Origin: Flavobacterium aquaticum
Lineage (GTDB): Bacteria > Bacteroidota > Bacteroidia > Flavobacteriales > Flavobacteriaceae
Assembly (NCBI RefSeq): GCF_003259835.1
Contig: NZ_QLMI01000001.1
Coordinates: 310,001 to 374,000 of the forward strand
Direction of reading: 5' to 3'
Length of the DNA stretch: 64,000 bases
Positions 42,252-51,156 of this stretch are shown here, in pieces. A program made the position numbers and the translations under genes. Below the pieces are notes generated by a model. That model did no database searches and had not been told where the DNA came from. It saw only the letters and a program-made list of their open reading frames with translations. How positions within the stretch are numbered: position 1 is the stretch's first letter; each line of letters begins with the position of its first letter.

Positions 42252-42288
42252 AAAAAAAGAGAATAGAAGTTGATTTTCTATTCTCTTT
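42252..42288 (-). terminator. terminator of tsaE
   Basis: AGAGAATAGAA (42258-42268) pairs with TTCTATTCTCT (42276-42286). The A run at 42252-42258 gives a T run at the end on the minus strand, just after the tsaE stop. Confidence 0.8.
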
Positions 42289-42293
42289 CGTAT

Positions 42294-42707
42294 TTAATTT
42301 TTGAGCGTTAATTCACGTTTACCATTTGGTAAAATTTTTATAGAAATACTCGCATGGTCAATAGGAATTAAATTTGGCGTTTTTTCTGGCCATTCGATAA
42401 AGCACCAATTATCAGAATAGAAATATTCGTCTAATCCCATGTCATAACCTTCTTCTTCTGAATTTAAGCGATATAAATCAAAGTGATACACCGTTTCACC
42501 TTCAAAAGTTCTGTATTCGTTGACTAAAGAAAATGTTGGGCTGCTTGAATTATCTTTTACGCCCAACTCTTTGACCAATTCTTTAATTAAAGTCGTTTTT
42601 CCAGCGCCCATTTGCGCATGAAAAGTGATAATTTTCTTTAACGAAGGCGTAGCAAGAATTTGTTTTGCAATGGCATTTATTTCTTCTAAACTGTAAATTA
42701 CGGTCAT
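42294..42707 (-). CDS. tsaE: tRNA threonylcarbamoyladenosine ATPase TsaE
   Basis: A 137-residue P-loop protein: FHAQMGAGKTTLIKELVKELG (Walker A), SSPTFSLVNEYRTFEG, VYHFDLYRL and CFIEWPEKTPNLIP are all family blocks. It works with TsaB and TsaD to make the t6A modification of tRNAs that read ANN codons. ATG 42707 gives a normal TsaE start (TVIYSLEEINAIAKQI); TTG at 42719 is unlikely. It follows porX by 23 bases. Confidence 0.93.
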   Translation of the reverse strand: MTVIYSLEEINAIAKQILATPSLKKIITFHAQMGAGKTTLIKELVKELGVKDNSSSPTFSLVNEYRTFEGETVYHFDLYRLNSEEEGYDMGLDEYFYSDNWCFIEWPEKTPNLIPIDHASISIKILPNGKRELTLKN

Positions 42708-42730
42708 ATATAAACTCAAATTTTACTAAA

Positions 42731-44284
42731 TTATCTCGGCTCTAAAACTAAGAAAGGAATCACCATTTCTTCTAACGAAATTCCTCCGTGTTGATAGGTA
42801 TTTCGGTAATAACTCACATAATGATTGTAGTTGTTTACGTAAGCCAAAAATAAATCGTTTTTTGCAAAAATAAAAGAGCTACTCATGTTTAACGCTGGTA
42901 ATCCAATTTTCTTAGGATCTTTAACCGCATAAACGTCTTTGTCTTCGTATGTTAAACTTCTTCCTGTTTTGTAGCGAAGATTCAAACTCGTGTTTTTATC
43001 ACCAATAACTTTCGACGGATTTTTACAATTGATAGTTCCGTGATCAGTTGTTATAATTAGTTTAAAACCAAGTTGTTGCGCTTGTTGAATCATATCCAAA
43101 AGTGGAGAATTCTTGAACCAACTTGCCGTTAAAGAACGATATGCTTTATCGTTTGAAGCTAATTCTTTCACTACATCCATTTCGGTTTTAGCGTGCGATA
43201 ACATGTCTACAAAGTTGTAAACAATAGTAGTTAAATCATTGTTTTTTAACGATTTGAAGTTGTCAGCTAATTTTTTTCCCGAAGCAAAATTGGTAATCTT
43301 ATAATATTCTTGTTTGATATTTAATCCTAAGCGTTTTAATTGCTCAGTTAAAAATTCACCTTCATACAGATTTTTTCCTCCTTCATCTGGATCGTTTTTC
43401 CAATATTGTGGAAATTTCTTTTCCATGTCTAGAGGTGTTAATCCAGAAAAAATAGCATTACGAGCATATTGTGTTGCCGTTGGTAGAATAGAGAAGTAGC
43501 TTACTTCTTTTTCTAATTTATAATGATTGTTTACGACACTTTCAAACGCTTTCCATTGGTCATAACGCAAGTTATCAATAACAACGAAAAGAATAGGCTT
43601 GTCTTTTTTACGGATTTCTGGCGCAACTAATTCACCAAAAATTTCATGAGAAAGTACTGGTTTGTCTGCTTTTGGTTGGAACCAATCTTCGTAATTACGT
43701 TCGATGAATTTCCCAAATTGCACATTCGCTTCTATTTTTTGACTTTCTAAGATTTCTACCATGCTTTGGTCTTCTATGTTTTCTAACTCAAGTTCCCAAA
43801 ACAACAGTTTTTTGTACAATTCGACCCAGTCTTCATAGGTACGAACCATTGCCATATCCATCGCAATTTTTCGGAATTCTTTCTGATAATCTAAAGTTGT
43901 TTTTTCAGAAATCAATCGTGAATGGTCTAAATTCTTCTTTAAACTCAATAAAATCTGATTTGGATTAACCGGTTTTATCAAATAATCGGCAATTTTAGAA
44001 CCGATGGCTTCTTCCATTATGTATTCTTCTTCACTTTTGGTAATCATAATCACCGGAACCGAAGATTTCTTTTCTTTTAATTCAGATAAAGTTTCTAAAC
44101 CGCTTAAACCTGGCATATTTTCATCTAAAAAAACAATATCGAAATTATTTTCTTCGAACAAATCGATAGCGTCTTGTCCGTTATTGCAAGTGGTTACGTG
44201 ATAATTTTTCTTTTCTAAAAACAAGATATGGGGTTTCAATAAATCAATTTCATCGTCTACCCAAAGTATTTTTATCTGACTCAT
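42731..44284 (-). CDS. porX: T9SS regulator PorX (response regulator with PglZ domain)
   Basis: A 517-residue protein: receiver domain (residues 1-125, phospho-acceptor Asp54 in FLDENMPG, KPVNPNQI), a helical linker and a PglZ-type alkaline-phosphatase-like domain (about 210-517, with FVVIDNLRYDQWK, TATQYARNAIFSGL and TTDHGTINCKNPS). This fusion is PorX, which in Porphyromonas and Flavobacterium controls T9SS genes with PorY and SigP and is a zinc phosphodiesterase. The metal-binding Asp and His residues (FVVIDN, TTDHG) are present. It fits the T9SS adhesin at 7315. Confidence 0.92.
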   Translation of the reverse strand: MSQIKILWVDDEIDLLKPHILFLEKKNYHVTTCNNGQDAIDLFEENNFDIVFLDENMPGLSGLETLSELKEKKSSVPVIMITKSEEEYIMEEAIGSKIADYLIKPVNPNQILLSLKKNLDHSRLISEKTTLDYQKEFRKIAMDMAMVRTYEDWVELYKKLLFWELELENIEDQSMVEILESQKIEANVQFGKFIERNYEDWFQPKADKPVLSHEIFGELVAPEIRKKDKPILFVVIDNLRYDQWKAFESVVNNHYKLEKEVSYFSILPTATQYARNAIFSGLTPLDMEKKFPQYWKNDPDEGGKNLYEGEFLTEQLKRLGLNIKQEYYKITNFASGKKLADNFKSLKNNDLTTIVYNFVDMLSHAKTEMDVVKELASNDKAYRSLTASWFKNSPLLDMIQQAQQLGFKLIITTDHGTINCKNPSKVIGDKNTSLNLRYKTGRSLTYEDKDVYAVKDPKKIGLPALNMSSSFIFAKNDLFLAYVNNYNHYVSYYRNTYQHGGISLEEMVIPFLVLEPR

Positions 44285-44389
44285 ATTTCTTAATTTGTGT
44301 GCAAGTTACTATTTATTAAACGAGGTTTGTATTAAATATTGTATAAAATTTTCAATACTTTTTAACGATTTCATTTTGTAAAAAATCGC

Positions 44390-44397
44390 TACATTTG
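44390..44397 (+). promoter_or_regulatory. -7 box of the HD gene
   Basis: TACATTTG matches TAnnTTTG, placing transcription near 44404, about 13 bases before the GTG start. Confidence 0.42.
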
Positions 44398-44416
44398 TTA
44401 CTAAAATTATCAAATT

Positions 44417-45652
44417 GTGAGCCAAACCAACAAACTCAAAATATTTAACGATCCTATTTATGGTTTTATTACCATTCCCAATAGTTTAATTTACGATTTA
44501 ATTCAGCATCCTTACTTTCAACGTTTACGAAGAATTTCCCAAATGGGAATGTCGTATTTGGTCTATCCAGGAGCGCATCATACGCGTTTTCATCATGCGT
44601 TGGGTTGTATGCACATCATGCAAAAAGCGGTTCAAACCTTGCAATTTAAAGGTGTTTCTATTTCGGAAGAAGAAGAAAATGCGCTATATATTGCGATTTT
44701 GTTGCATGATATTGGTCACGGACCCTACAGTCACGCCATGGAACATAGTATTGTGGAAGAAGTGCATCACGAAGAATTATCGTTGTTGTTCATGGAGCAA
44801 TTAAATAAAGAATTTGATGGCAAATTATCACTTGCGATTCAAGTTTTTAAAGGCGAATATCATAGAAAATTCATGTTGCAATTGATTTCAAGTCAGTTGG
44901 ATATGGATAGAATGGATTACCTAAAACGTGATAGTTTTTACAGCGGTGTAGCCGAAGGAAACATCAACAGCGAGCGTTTAATCCAAATGATGAATGTTCA
45001 AGATGATTATTTAGTTATTGAAGAAAAAGGAATTTATTCAGTAGAAAAGTTTTTGGTTGCCCGAAGATTGATGTATTGGCAAGCTTATTTACACAAAACA
45101 AGTGTGGTTGCGGAATTAATCTTGACCAAAATTCTAAAACGTGCAAAAGAATTGACTCAAAAAGGAATGGTTTTGCCTTGTAGCGAACCGTTGCAATTCT
45201 TTTTACAACATAAAATCTCATTAGCAGATTTCGATAAAAGTGTGTTAGATAAGTTTTCTTATTTGGATGATTATGATGTTTTGGGTGCAATAAAAGCTTG
45301 GCAATTTCATGATGATTTTGTCTTACAATCACTTTGCCGAATGATACTAAATCGTGATTTATTAAAGATTCAAATGAGTGATGATAAACCCAACAAAGAG
45401 AATCTATTAGCTGTAAAAAATAAATATATTTCTATTGCTGGAATTTCGGACAAAGAAGCAGATTATTTTGTTTTCAAAGGCAAGTTAAAAAATCAAGCTT
45501 ACAGCAAATCAAGTGAGCCTATTCGTATTTTGAAAAAAGATAAAACCATTGAAGATGTAGTAGAAGCTTCAGATCAATTGCACTTAAAAGCTTTATCGAA
45601 ACCGGTAACTAAATACTTTATTTGTTTTCCAAAAGTGGTATTAGAATCTTAA
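44417..45652 (+). CDS. HD-domain phosphohydrolase
   Basis: A 411-residue protein of the dNTPase-like HD group: FNDPIYGFITIPNSLIYDLI, HPYFQRLRRISQMGMSYLVYPGAHHTRFHHALG (first His), LLHDIGHGPYSHAMEH (HD motif) and SQLDMDRMDYLKRD with the last metal Asp. Members hydrolyse dNTPs or other phosphate esters. The start is GTG at 44417, since no ATG lies nearby and the sequence from SQTNKLKIFND is family-typical. Divergent from porX. Confidence 0.88.
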   Translation: MSQTNKLKIFNDPIYGFITIPNSLIYDLIQHPYFQRLRRISQMGMSYLVYPGAHHTRFHHALGCMHIMQKAVQTLQFKGVSISEEEENALYIAILLHDIGHGPYSHAMEHSIVEEVHHEELSLLFMEQLNKEFDGKLSLAIQVFKGEYHRKFMLQLISSQLDMDRMDYLKRDSFYSGVAEGNINSERLIQMMNVQDDYLVIEEKGIYSVEKFLVARRLMYWQAYLHKTSVVAELILTKILKRAKELTQKGMVLPCSEPLQFFLQHKISLADFDKSVLDKFSYLDDYDVLGAIKAWQFHDDFVLQSLCRMILNRDLLKIQMSDDKPNKENLLAVKNKYISIAGISDKEADYFVFKGKLKNQAYSKSSEPIRILKKDKTIEDVVEASDQLHLKALSKPVTKYFICFPKVVLES

Positions 45653-45670
45653 CTTTTTAATTTAATTTTA

Positions 45671-45757
45671 TATTTTTGCCAAGTTGAAGTGGAATCAATA
45701 CTTGGTATTGAATGAAAATGCGTATTTTTATATCCCAAAATCTATCTGATTAGATAG
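45671..45757 (+). promoter_or_regulatory. lpxD promoter and leader with two hairpins
   Basis: TATTTTTG (45671-45678) matches TAnnTTTG. The 95-base leader then contains TCAATAC-TTG-GTATTGA (45695-45711) and CTATCT-GATT-AGATAG (45742-45757), both perfect inverted repeats, ending 15 bases before the lpxD ATG. They may tune expression of the lipid A genes. Confidence 0.5.
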
Positions 45758-45772
45758 TAATAAAATTTTTAA

Positions 45773-46792
45773 ATGAAGTTTACAGCAGCGCAAATAGCAG
45801 GCATTTTAGAAGGTGAAGTAGTGGGTAATCCAGAGGCTGAAGTTTTTAAATTGTCTAAAATAGAGGAAGGAACCGAAGGCTCATTGACGTTTTTGGCGAA
45901 TCCAAAATATATCAATTATATCTATTCTACTCAGGCATCTGTTACGATTGTTAACAAAACTTTTGAGCCAGAACAAGAAATTACAACAACTTTAATTAAG
46001 GTTGAAGATGCATACAAATCATTTTCGAAGTTGTTAGAATATTATAATCAAGTAAAATTGATGAAATCAGGAATTGAGCAACCTTCAGTTATTTCAGAAG
46101 GTGTTACCTACGGTTCTGATTTATATTTAGGAAGTTTTTGTTATGTTGGAAAAAATGTAACCATTGGAAATAATGTAAAAATTTATCCAAATAGCTTTAT
46201 TGGAGACAACGTAACTATTGGTGATAATTGTGTTTTCTTTGCTGGTGTTCGAATTTATTCGGAAACGGTTATCGGAAATCGTTGTACGATTCACTCAGGA
46301 ACAATCATTGGTTCAGACGGATTTGGTTTTGCGCCTCAAGAAGACGGAACGTATGTAAAAGTACCGCAAATTGGAAATGTAATTATTGAAGATGATGTTG
46401 AAATTGGTGCGTGTACAACAGTTGACAGAGCTACTTTAGGTTCAACAATCATTAGAAAAGGAGTAAAATTGGATAATCACATCCAAGTTGCTCACAATGT
46501 TGAAATAGGTGAAAATACCGTAATTGCTGCACAAACTGGAATTGCTGGAACTACTAAAATAGGTAAAAACTGTTTAATTGGTGGTCAAGTAGGTTTTGCA
46601 GGACATTTGGTAATTGGAGATGGTGTAAAAATTCAAGCACAATCCGGAATTGGTAAAAATTTAGAAGCTGGAGAAGTGGTTCAAGGAAGTCCGGCATTCA
46701 ATTACGGAGATTTTGCAAAATCATTTGTACATTTTAGAAATTTACCAAAGATTGTTACCGATATAGAAGAATTAAAAAATAAAATTAAATAA
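45773..46792 (+). CDS. lpxD: UDP-3-O-acylglucosamine N-acyltransferase LpxD
   Basis: A 339-residue enzyme: N-terminal uridine-binding domain (FTAAQIAGILEGEVVGNPEAEV, LTFLANPKY), then a left-handed beta helix of hexapeptide repeats with the catalytic His in HIQVAHNVEIGEN and a C-terminal helix. It adds the second 3-hydroxyacyl chain to UDP-GlcN in lipid A synthesis. First gene of the lpxD-lpxC/fabZ-lpxA run; 15 bases separate it from lpxC-fabZ. Confidence 0.95.
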   Translation: MKFTAAQIAGILEGEVVGNPEAEVFKLSKIEEGTEGSLTFLANPKYINYIYSTQASVTIVNKTFEPEQEITTTLIKVEDAYKSFSKLLEYYNQVKLMKSGIEQPSVISEGVTYGSDLYLGSFCYVGKNVTIGNNVKIYPNSFIGDNVTIGDNCVFFAGVRIYSETVIGNRCTIHSGTIIGSDGFGFAPQEDGTYVKVPQIGNVIIEDDVEIGACTTVDRATLGSTIIRKGVKLDNHIQVAHNVEIGENTVIAAQTGIAGTTKIGKNCLIGGQVGFAGHLVIGDGVKIQAQSGIGKNLEAGEVVQGSPAFNYGDFAKSFVHFRNLPKIVTDIEELKNKIK

Positions 46793-46807
46793 TTTAAAAT
46801 TTTTATC

Positions 46808-48196
46808 ATGGCGAAGCAAACAACAATTGCTGCAGAAATATCATTAAAAGGTGTAGGTTTACACACAGGTCAAGAAGTTGCAATGACTTTTAAACCAGCT
46901 CCTGTAAACAACGGATTTACATTTGTACGTGTAGATTTAGAAGGACAACCAATTATTGAAGCTGATGCAAATTATGTTGTAAATACGCAACGAGGAACTA
47001 ATTTAGAAAAATTAGGAGTAATGATTCAAACACCTGAGCACGTTTTAGCGGCGCTTGTGGGTTGCGATTTAGATAATGTTATCATCGAATTAAATGCTTC
47101 TGAACTTCCTATTATGGATGGTTCTTCTAAATATTTTGTTGAAGCTATTGAAAAAGTTGGAATTGTTGAGCAAGAAGCTGACCGAAAAGTATACGTAGTT
47201 AAAGAGGTTATTTCTTATTTAGATGAAACTACAGGAAGTGAAATTACTGTGATTCCTTCTGATGAATATTGTGTAACTGCAATGGTAGATTTTGGTACTA
47301 AAGTTTTAGGAACTCAAAATGCAACCATGAAAAGTATAAAAGAGTTTAAATCTGAAATCGCTGATTGTAGAACGTTTAGTTTCTTACATGAGTTGGAATC
47401 ACTTTTAAATAATGGTTTAATTAAAGGTGGCGATTTAAATAACGCTATTGTGTATGTTGATAAAGAAATTTCAGCTGAAACAATGGAAAATTTAAAGAAA
47501 GCTTTCAATAAAGAAACAATTTCAGTTAAATCTAACGGAATTTTAGATAATCTTACGTTGCATTTCCCTAATGAAGCTGCTCGTCATAAATTACTTGATG
47601 TCGTTGGTGATTTATCTTTAATAGGAACAAGAATCCAAGGAAAAGTTATTGCTAACAAGCCAGGGCATTATGTAAATACACAGTTTGCTAAGAAAATTGC
47701 TAAAATAATCAAATTAGAAGAGCGTAATAACGTTCCTAGTTATGATATCAACAAAGAGCCTGTAATGGATATTCATGGTATCATGGATTTATTACCACAC
47801 CGACCTCCATTTTTATTAGTTGATAAAATTTTAGAATTATCAGAAACTCATGTTGTAGGATTAAAAAATGTTACAATGAATGAAGATTTCTTCGTTGGAC
47901 ATTTTCCTGGAGCACCAGTAATGCCAGGTGTTTTACAGATTGAAGCTATGGCACAAACAGGAGGTATTTTAATTTTAAGTACTGTTCCAGATCCAGAAAA
48001 TTACTTAACTTATTTCATGAAAATTGACAATGTTAAGTTCAAAAATAAAGTCTTACCAGGTGATACCTTATTCTTTAAATGTGATTTAATTTCTCCTATT
48101 AGAAGAGGAATTTGTCACATGCAAGCGTATGCGTATGCAAATGGTAAATTAGTTTCAGAAGCCGAATTAATGGCACAAATTGTTAAAGTAAAATAA
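46808..48196 (+). CDS. lpxC-fabZ: LpxC-FabZ fusion (deacetylase and dehydratase)
   Basis: A 462-residue fusion. Residues 1-305 are LpxC, the zinc deacetylase of UDP-3-O-acyl-GlcNAc (IQTPEHVLAAL with metal His, AARHKLLDVVGDL with metal His and Asp). Residues from about 315 are FabZ, which dehydrates 3-hydroxyacyl-ACP (LLPHRPPFLLVDKI; GHFPGAPVMPGVLQIEAMAQ with catalytic His and Glu). This fusion is characteristic of Bacteroidota and joins two enzymes that compete for the same acyl-ACP pool. Confidence 0.96.
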   Translation: MAKQTTIAAEISLKGVGLHTGQEVAMTFKPAPVNNGFTFVRVDLEGQPIIEADANYVVNTQRGTNLEKLGVMIQTPEHVLAALVGCDLDNVIIELNASELPIMDGSSKYFVEAIEKVGIVEQEADRKVYVVKEVISYLDETTGSEITVIPSDEYCVTAMVDFGTKVLGTQNATMKSIKEFKSEIADCRTFSFLHELESLLNNGLIKGGDLNNAIVYVDKEISAETMENLKKAFNKETISVKSNGILDNLTLHFPNEAARHKLLDVVGDLSLIGTRIQGKVIANKPGHYVNTQFAKKIAKIIKLEERNNVPSYDINKEPVMDIHGIMDLLPHRPPFLLVDKILELSETHVVGLKNVTMNEDFFVGHFPGAPVMPGVLQIEAMAQTGGILILSTVPDPENYLTYFMKIDNVKFKNKVLPGDTLFFKCDLISPIRRGICHMQAYAYANGKLVSEAELMAQIVKVK

Positions 48197-48201
48197 AGAT
48201 A

Positions 48202-48270
48202 TATGAAATCGCCACTAAAACAACTTTGCGTAAGCAAAAACAAAAAATAAAGGCGATACCATATTTTACC
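48202..48270 (+). promoter_or_regulatory. leader element copy 2, upstream of lpxA
   Basis: Begins TATGAAATCGCCACTAA, identical over 17 bases to the element before the DEAD-box gene (26980-26910, minus). ATCGCC (48208-48213) pairs with GGCGAT (48252-48257); inside, TTTGC-GTAA-GCAAA spans 48225-48238. A micro-ORF of 15 codons (48203-48250, MKSPLKQLCVSKNKK) lies within. The GGCGAT arm ends exactly 35 bases before the lpxA ATG. Confidence 0.65.
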
Positions 48271-48292
48271 ATAAAAAATAAAATTTTAAAAT

Positions 48293-49078
48293 ATGAATCA
48301 ACCATTAGCTTATGTGCACCCAGGTGCTAAAATAGCAAGAAACGTAGTAATTGATCCTTTTACTACCATTCATAACAATGTTGAAATTGGTGAAGGAACT
48401 TGGATTGGTTCAAATGTTACCATCATGGAAGGTGCTCGTATCGGTAAAAATTGTAATATTTTTCCAGGAGCAGTAATTTCTGCGGTTCCTCAAGATTTAA
48501 AGTTTGGCGGAGAAGATTCGTTAGCGGTTATTGGTGATAACACTACAATCAGAGAGTGTGTTACTATTAATAGAGGGACAGTGGCTTCTGGTCAAACAAA
48601 AATTGGAAAAAACTGTTTAATTATGGCTACGGCTCACATTGCACACGATTGTCATATTGGTGATAACGCTATTATCGTAAATGGAGTAGCATTAGCAGGA
48701 CACGTAACTGTGGGAGATTTTGCAATCATTGGAGGTTTAGCAGCTGTACATCAATTTATTTCAATTGGGGAACACGCTATGATTTCTGGAGGAAGCTTAG
48801 TTCGTAAAGACGTTCCACCATTTTCAAAAGCCGCAAAAGAGCCTTTATCTTATGTAGGAATTAATTCAGTAGGATTAAGAAGAAGAGGTTTCTCAACTGA
48901 AAAAATTAGAGAAATTCAGGATATTTACAGAATTCTATACCAAAAAAATTACAATACAACTCAAGCATTGAGTATTATTGAAGCTGAAATGGAAGCAACT
49001 CCTGAACGCGATGATATTATTCAGTTTATCAGAAACTCTTCTCGTGGAATCATGAAAGGTTATACAAGTTCAATGTAA
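48293..49078 (+). CDS. lpxA: acyl-ACP--UDP-GlcNAc O-acyltransferase LpxA
   Basis: A 261-residue left-handed beta helix: LAYVHPGAKIARNVVIDPFTTIHNNVEIG, the catalytic His in MATAHIAHDCHIGDNAII, and the helical C-terminal part (VGLRRRGFSTEKIREIQDIYR). It starts lipid A synthesis by acylating UDP-GlcNAc. The 96-base gap from lpxC-fabZ holds the leader element at 48202-48270. Confidence 0.95.
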   Translation: MNQPLAYVHPGAKIARNVVIDPFTTIHNNVEIGEGTWIGSNVTIMEGARIGKNCNIFPGAVISAVPQDLKFGGEDSLAVIGDNTTIRECVTINRGTVASGQTKIGKNCLIMATAHIAHDCHIGDNAIIVNGVALAGHVTVGDFAIIGGLAAVHQFISIGEHAMISGGSLVRKDVPPFSKAAKEPLSYVGINSVGLRRRGFSTEKIREIQDIYRILYQKNYNTTQALSIIEAEMEATPERDDIIQFIRNSSRGIMKGYTSSM

Positions 49079-49118
49079 TTTTCAATTAAAAATAAAACAA
49101 ACATCAAATAAAAACAAA

Positions 49119-49685
49119 ATGGCAAGTACATCAGATATTAGAAACGGATTATGTATTAAATACAATAACGATATTTATAAAATTATCGAATTTCTTCACG
49201 TAAAACCAGGTAAAGGACCAGCTTTCGTAAGAACAAAATTAAAATCGTTAACAAACGGAAAAGTATTAGATAACACATTTTCTGCTGGACACAAAATTGA
49301 TGAAGTACGTGTTGAAACACATACATTCCAATATTTATATGCTGAAGGAGATCAATTTCACTTCATGAACAACGAATCATTTGAGCAAATTACATTAGAC
49401 AAAAAAGTTTTAGATGCTCCAGATTTATTAAAAGAAGGAACAAACGTAATGATTCAAATCAACGCTGAAACTGAAGCGCCTTTATCAGTAGATATGCCAG
49501 CTTCTATCGTCTTAGAAGTTACTTATGCTGAACCAGGAGTTAAAGGAAATACAGCTACAAATGCTACAAAACCAGCAACTGTTGAAACTGGAGCTACAGT
49601 AAACGTTCCGTTGTTTATCAATGAAGGTGATAAAATCAAAATTGATACAGCAACTGGAAACTACATGGAAAGAGTAAAAGAATAA
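49119..49685 (+). CDS. efp: elongation factor P
   Basis: A 188-residue EF-P: N-terminal KOW-like domain with the tip loop VKPGKGPAFVRTKLKSL, where the Lys of PGKG is the position modified in other bacteria, then two OB domains (ending IKIDTATGNYMERVKE). It rescues ribosomes stalled at proline runs. A strong terminator follows, so it closes the lipid A run. Confidence 0.96.
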   Translation: MASTSDIRNGLCIKYNNDIYKIIEFLHVKPGKGPAFVRTKLKSLTNGKVLDNTFSAGHKIDEVRVETHTFQYLYAEGDQFHFMNNESFEQITLDKKVLDAPDLLKEGTNVMIQINAETEAPLSVDMPASIVLEVTYAEPGVKGNTATNATKPATVETGATVNVPLFINEGDKIKIDTATGNYMERVKE

Positions 49686-49701
49686 TTGAAAGTAAAAACT
49701 A

Positions 49702-49746
49702 AAGAGTAATTAGTAAATAACCAAGTAACTAATTACTCTTTTATAT
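49702..49746 (+). terminator. terminator of the lpx-efp operon
   Basis: AAGAGTAATTAGT (49702-49714) pairs without mismatch with ACTAATTACTCTT (49728-49740), followed by TTATATTTT. Confidence 0.8.
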
Positions 49747-49778
49747 TTTACTCATCACTAATTACTAATTATTATTAA

Positions 49779-50720
49779 ATGAAATTTCCAAAAGTTTATC
49801 CTCTAAAAGATATTGCCCAAATTATCAATTGTAATTTTGTGGGTGATGCTGATTTTCCAGTTCACGGTATGAATGAAATTCATGTGGTAGAACCTGGTGA
49901 TATCGTATTTGTAGATCATCCAAAATATTATGACAAAGCACTTCAATCGGCAGCAACTATTGTTTTAATTAACAAAGAAGTGGAATGCCCAGAAGGAAAA
50001 GCGTTGTTGATTTCAGATGATCCTTTTAGAGATTTTAATAAACTTACGAAACATTTCAGACCTTTTCAAGCTTCGAATGCAGCTATTTCAGATTCAGCTA
50101 AAATCGGAGAAGAAACAGTTATTCAACCAAATTGTTTCATTGGACACAACGTTCAAATTGGTAAAAATTGTTTGATTCATGCTAATGTTACAATTTATGA
50201 TAACACCGTAATTGGTGATAATGTAATGATTCACGCTGGAACTATTCTTGGTGCAGATGCTTTCTATTACAAGAAACGTCCAGAAGGTTTCGACCAATTG
50301 TTATCAGGTGGACGAGTAGTGATTGAAGATAATGTAGGAATCGGTGCTTTATGTACGATTGACAAAGGAGTTACAGGTGATACTACTATCGGAGCTGGAA
50401 CTAAAATTGACAATCAAGTGCATGTGGGTCACGATACTGTTATTGGTAAAAAATGTTTGATTGCTTCACAAACTGGAATTGCTGGTTGTGTTGTTATCGA
50501 AGACGAAGTAACCCTTTGGGGACAAGTTGGAACTACAAGTGGAATTACTATTGGTACAAAAGCAGTAGTAATGGGACAAACTGGTGTTACCAAATCAATT
50601 GAAGGTGGAAAAACTTATTTTGGAACTCCAATTGAAGAATCGCGTGAGAAATTAAAACAATTAGCCAACGTAAAACGAATTCCTGAAATCATTGAAAAAT
50701 TAAAACAAAATGACAAATAG
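49779..50720 (+). CDS. second LpxD-like acyltransferase
   Basis: A 313-residue beta-helix protein related to LpxD: uridine-binding-type N-terminus ([41 protein letters not shown]) and hexapeptide repeats with the catalytic-type His in [22 protein letters not shown]. It differs in the loop [19 protein letters not shown], where LpxD has a DGFGF-type segment, and it lacks the long C-terminal helix. Bacteroidota often have this extra gene beside efp and sucD. It may act on another nucleotide sugar or acyl chain; LpxD activity itself is unproven. Confidence 0.8.
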   Translation: MKFPKVYPLKDIAQIINCNFVGDADFPVHGMNEIHVVEPGDIVFVDHPKYYDKALQSAATIVLINKEVECPEGKALLISDDPFRDFNKLTKHFRPFQASNAAISDSAKIGEETVIQPNCFIGHNVQIGKNCLIHANVTIYDNTVIGDNVMIHAGTILGADAFYYKKRPEGFDQLLSGGRVVIEDNVGIGALCTIDKGVTGDTTIGAGTKIDNQVHVGHDTVIGKKCLIASQTGIAGCVVIEDEVTLWGQVGTTSGITIGTKAVVMGQTGVTKSIEGGKTYFGTPIEESREKLKQLANVKRIPEIIEKLKQNDK

Positions 50721-51072
50721 AGCGAAAATCGAATTTTTGTATAAAGAAGATGGTATGCGAAATGACGTTTTTTTAAACGAACTTTTGCACGATGATTTTA
50801 TTTTAGATTGGGACAGTTCGCATGGAAATGTTAACATGAATAAAGCAGATATTATTGGCTTGGCTAAAGAATTAAAACAAAATTACGTGGATTCTTTTAT
50901 GGAAATTTCTCACTTTATTGAAGATGATAATCAAATCGTGGTGAAATACAATCATAAAGTAACTACTATCGAAAACCCGAAAGAGTTTGTCCTTATTGCA
51001 AAAGTGGTAGTTATTTGGGAATTTGAAGCAGATAAAATCAAAAAAGGATATCAAATTAGCAAACCTAATTAA
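50710..51072 (+). CDS. NTF2-like (SnoaL-type) protein
   Basis: A 120-residue protein that looks like a small alpha+beta NTF2 fold: a helix with [19 protein letters not shown], then [27 protein letters not shown] and a terminal strand [18 protein letters not shown]. The start overlaps the upstream gene's stop by 11 bases. Such proteins can be isomerases or binding proteins; no catalytic residues can be named. Confidence 0.7.
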   Translation: MTNRAKIEFLYKEDGMRNDVFLNELLHDDFILDWDSSHGNVNMNKADIIGLAKELKQNYVDSFMEISHFIEDDNQIVVKYNHKVTTIENPKEFVLIAKVVVIWEFEADKIKKGYQISKPN

Positions 51073-51113
51073 AAAAATACAATAAAAATTACGTGATTAT
51101 TTGGTAAAAAACT

Positions 51114-51121
51114 TACTTTTG
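51114..51121 (+). promoter_or_regulatory. -7 box of sucD
   Basis: TACTTTTG matches TAnnTTTG, 35 bases before the sucD start codon. Confidence 0.42.
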
Positions 51122-51156
51122 CATCACAAATTTAAACACAATTTAATTCATATATC

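Noticed and set aside
44367-44388. CGATTT...AAATCG hairpin before the HD gene as another copy of the leader element
   Set aside because: It lacks the TATGAAATCGCC start, the inner stem and the 35-base spacing.
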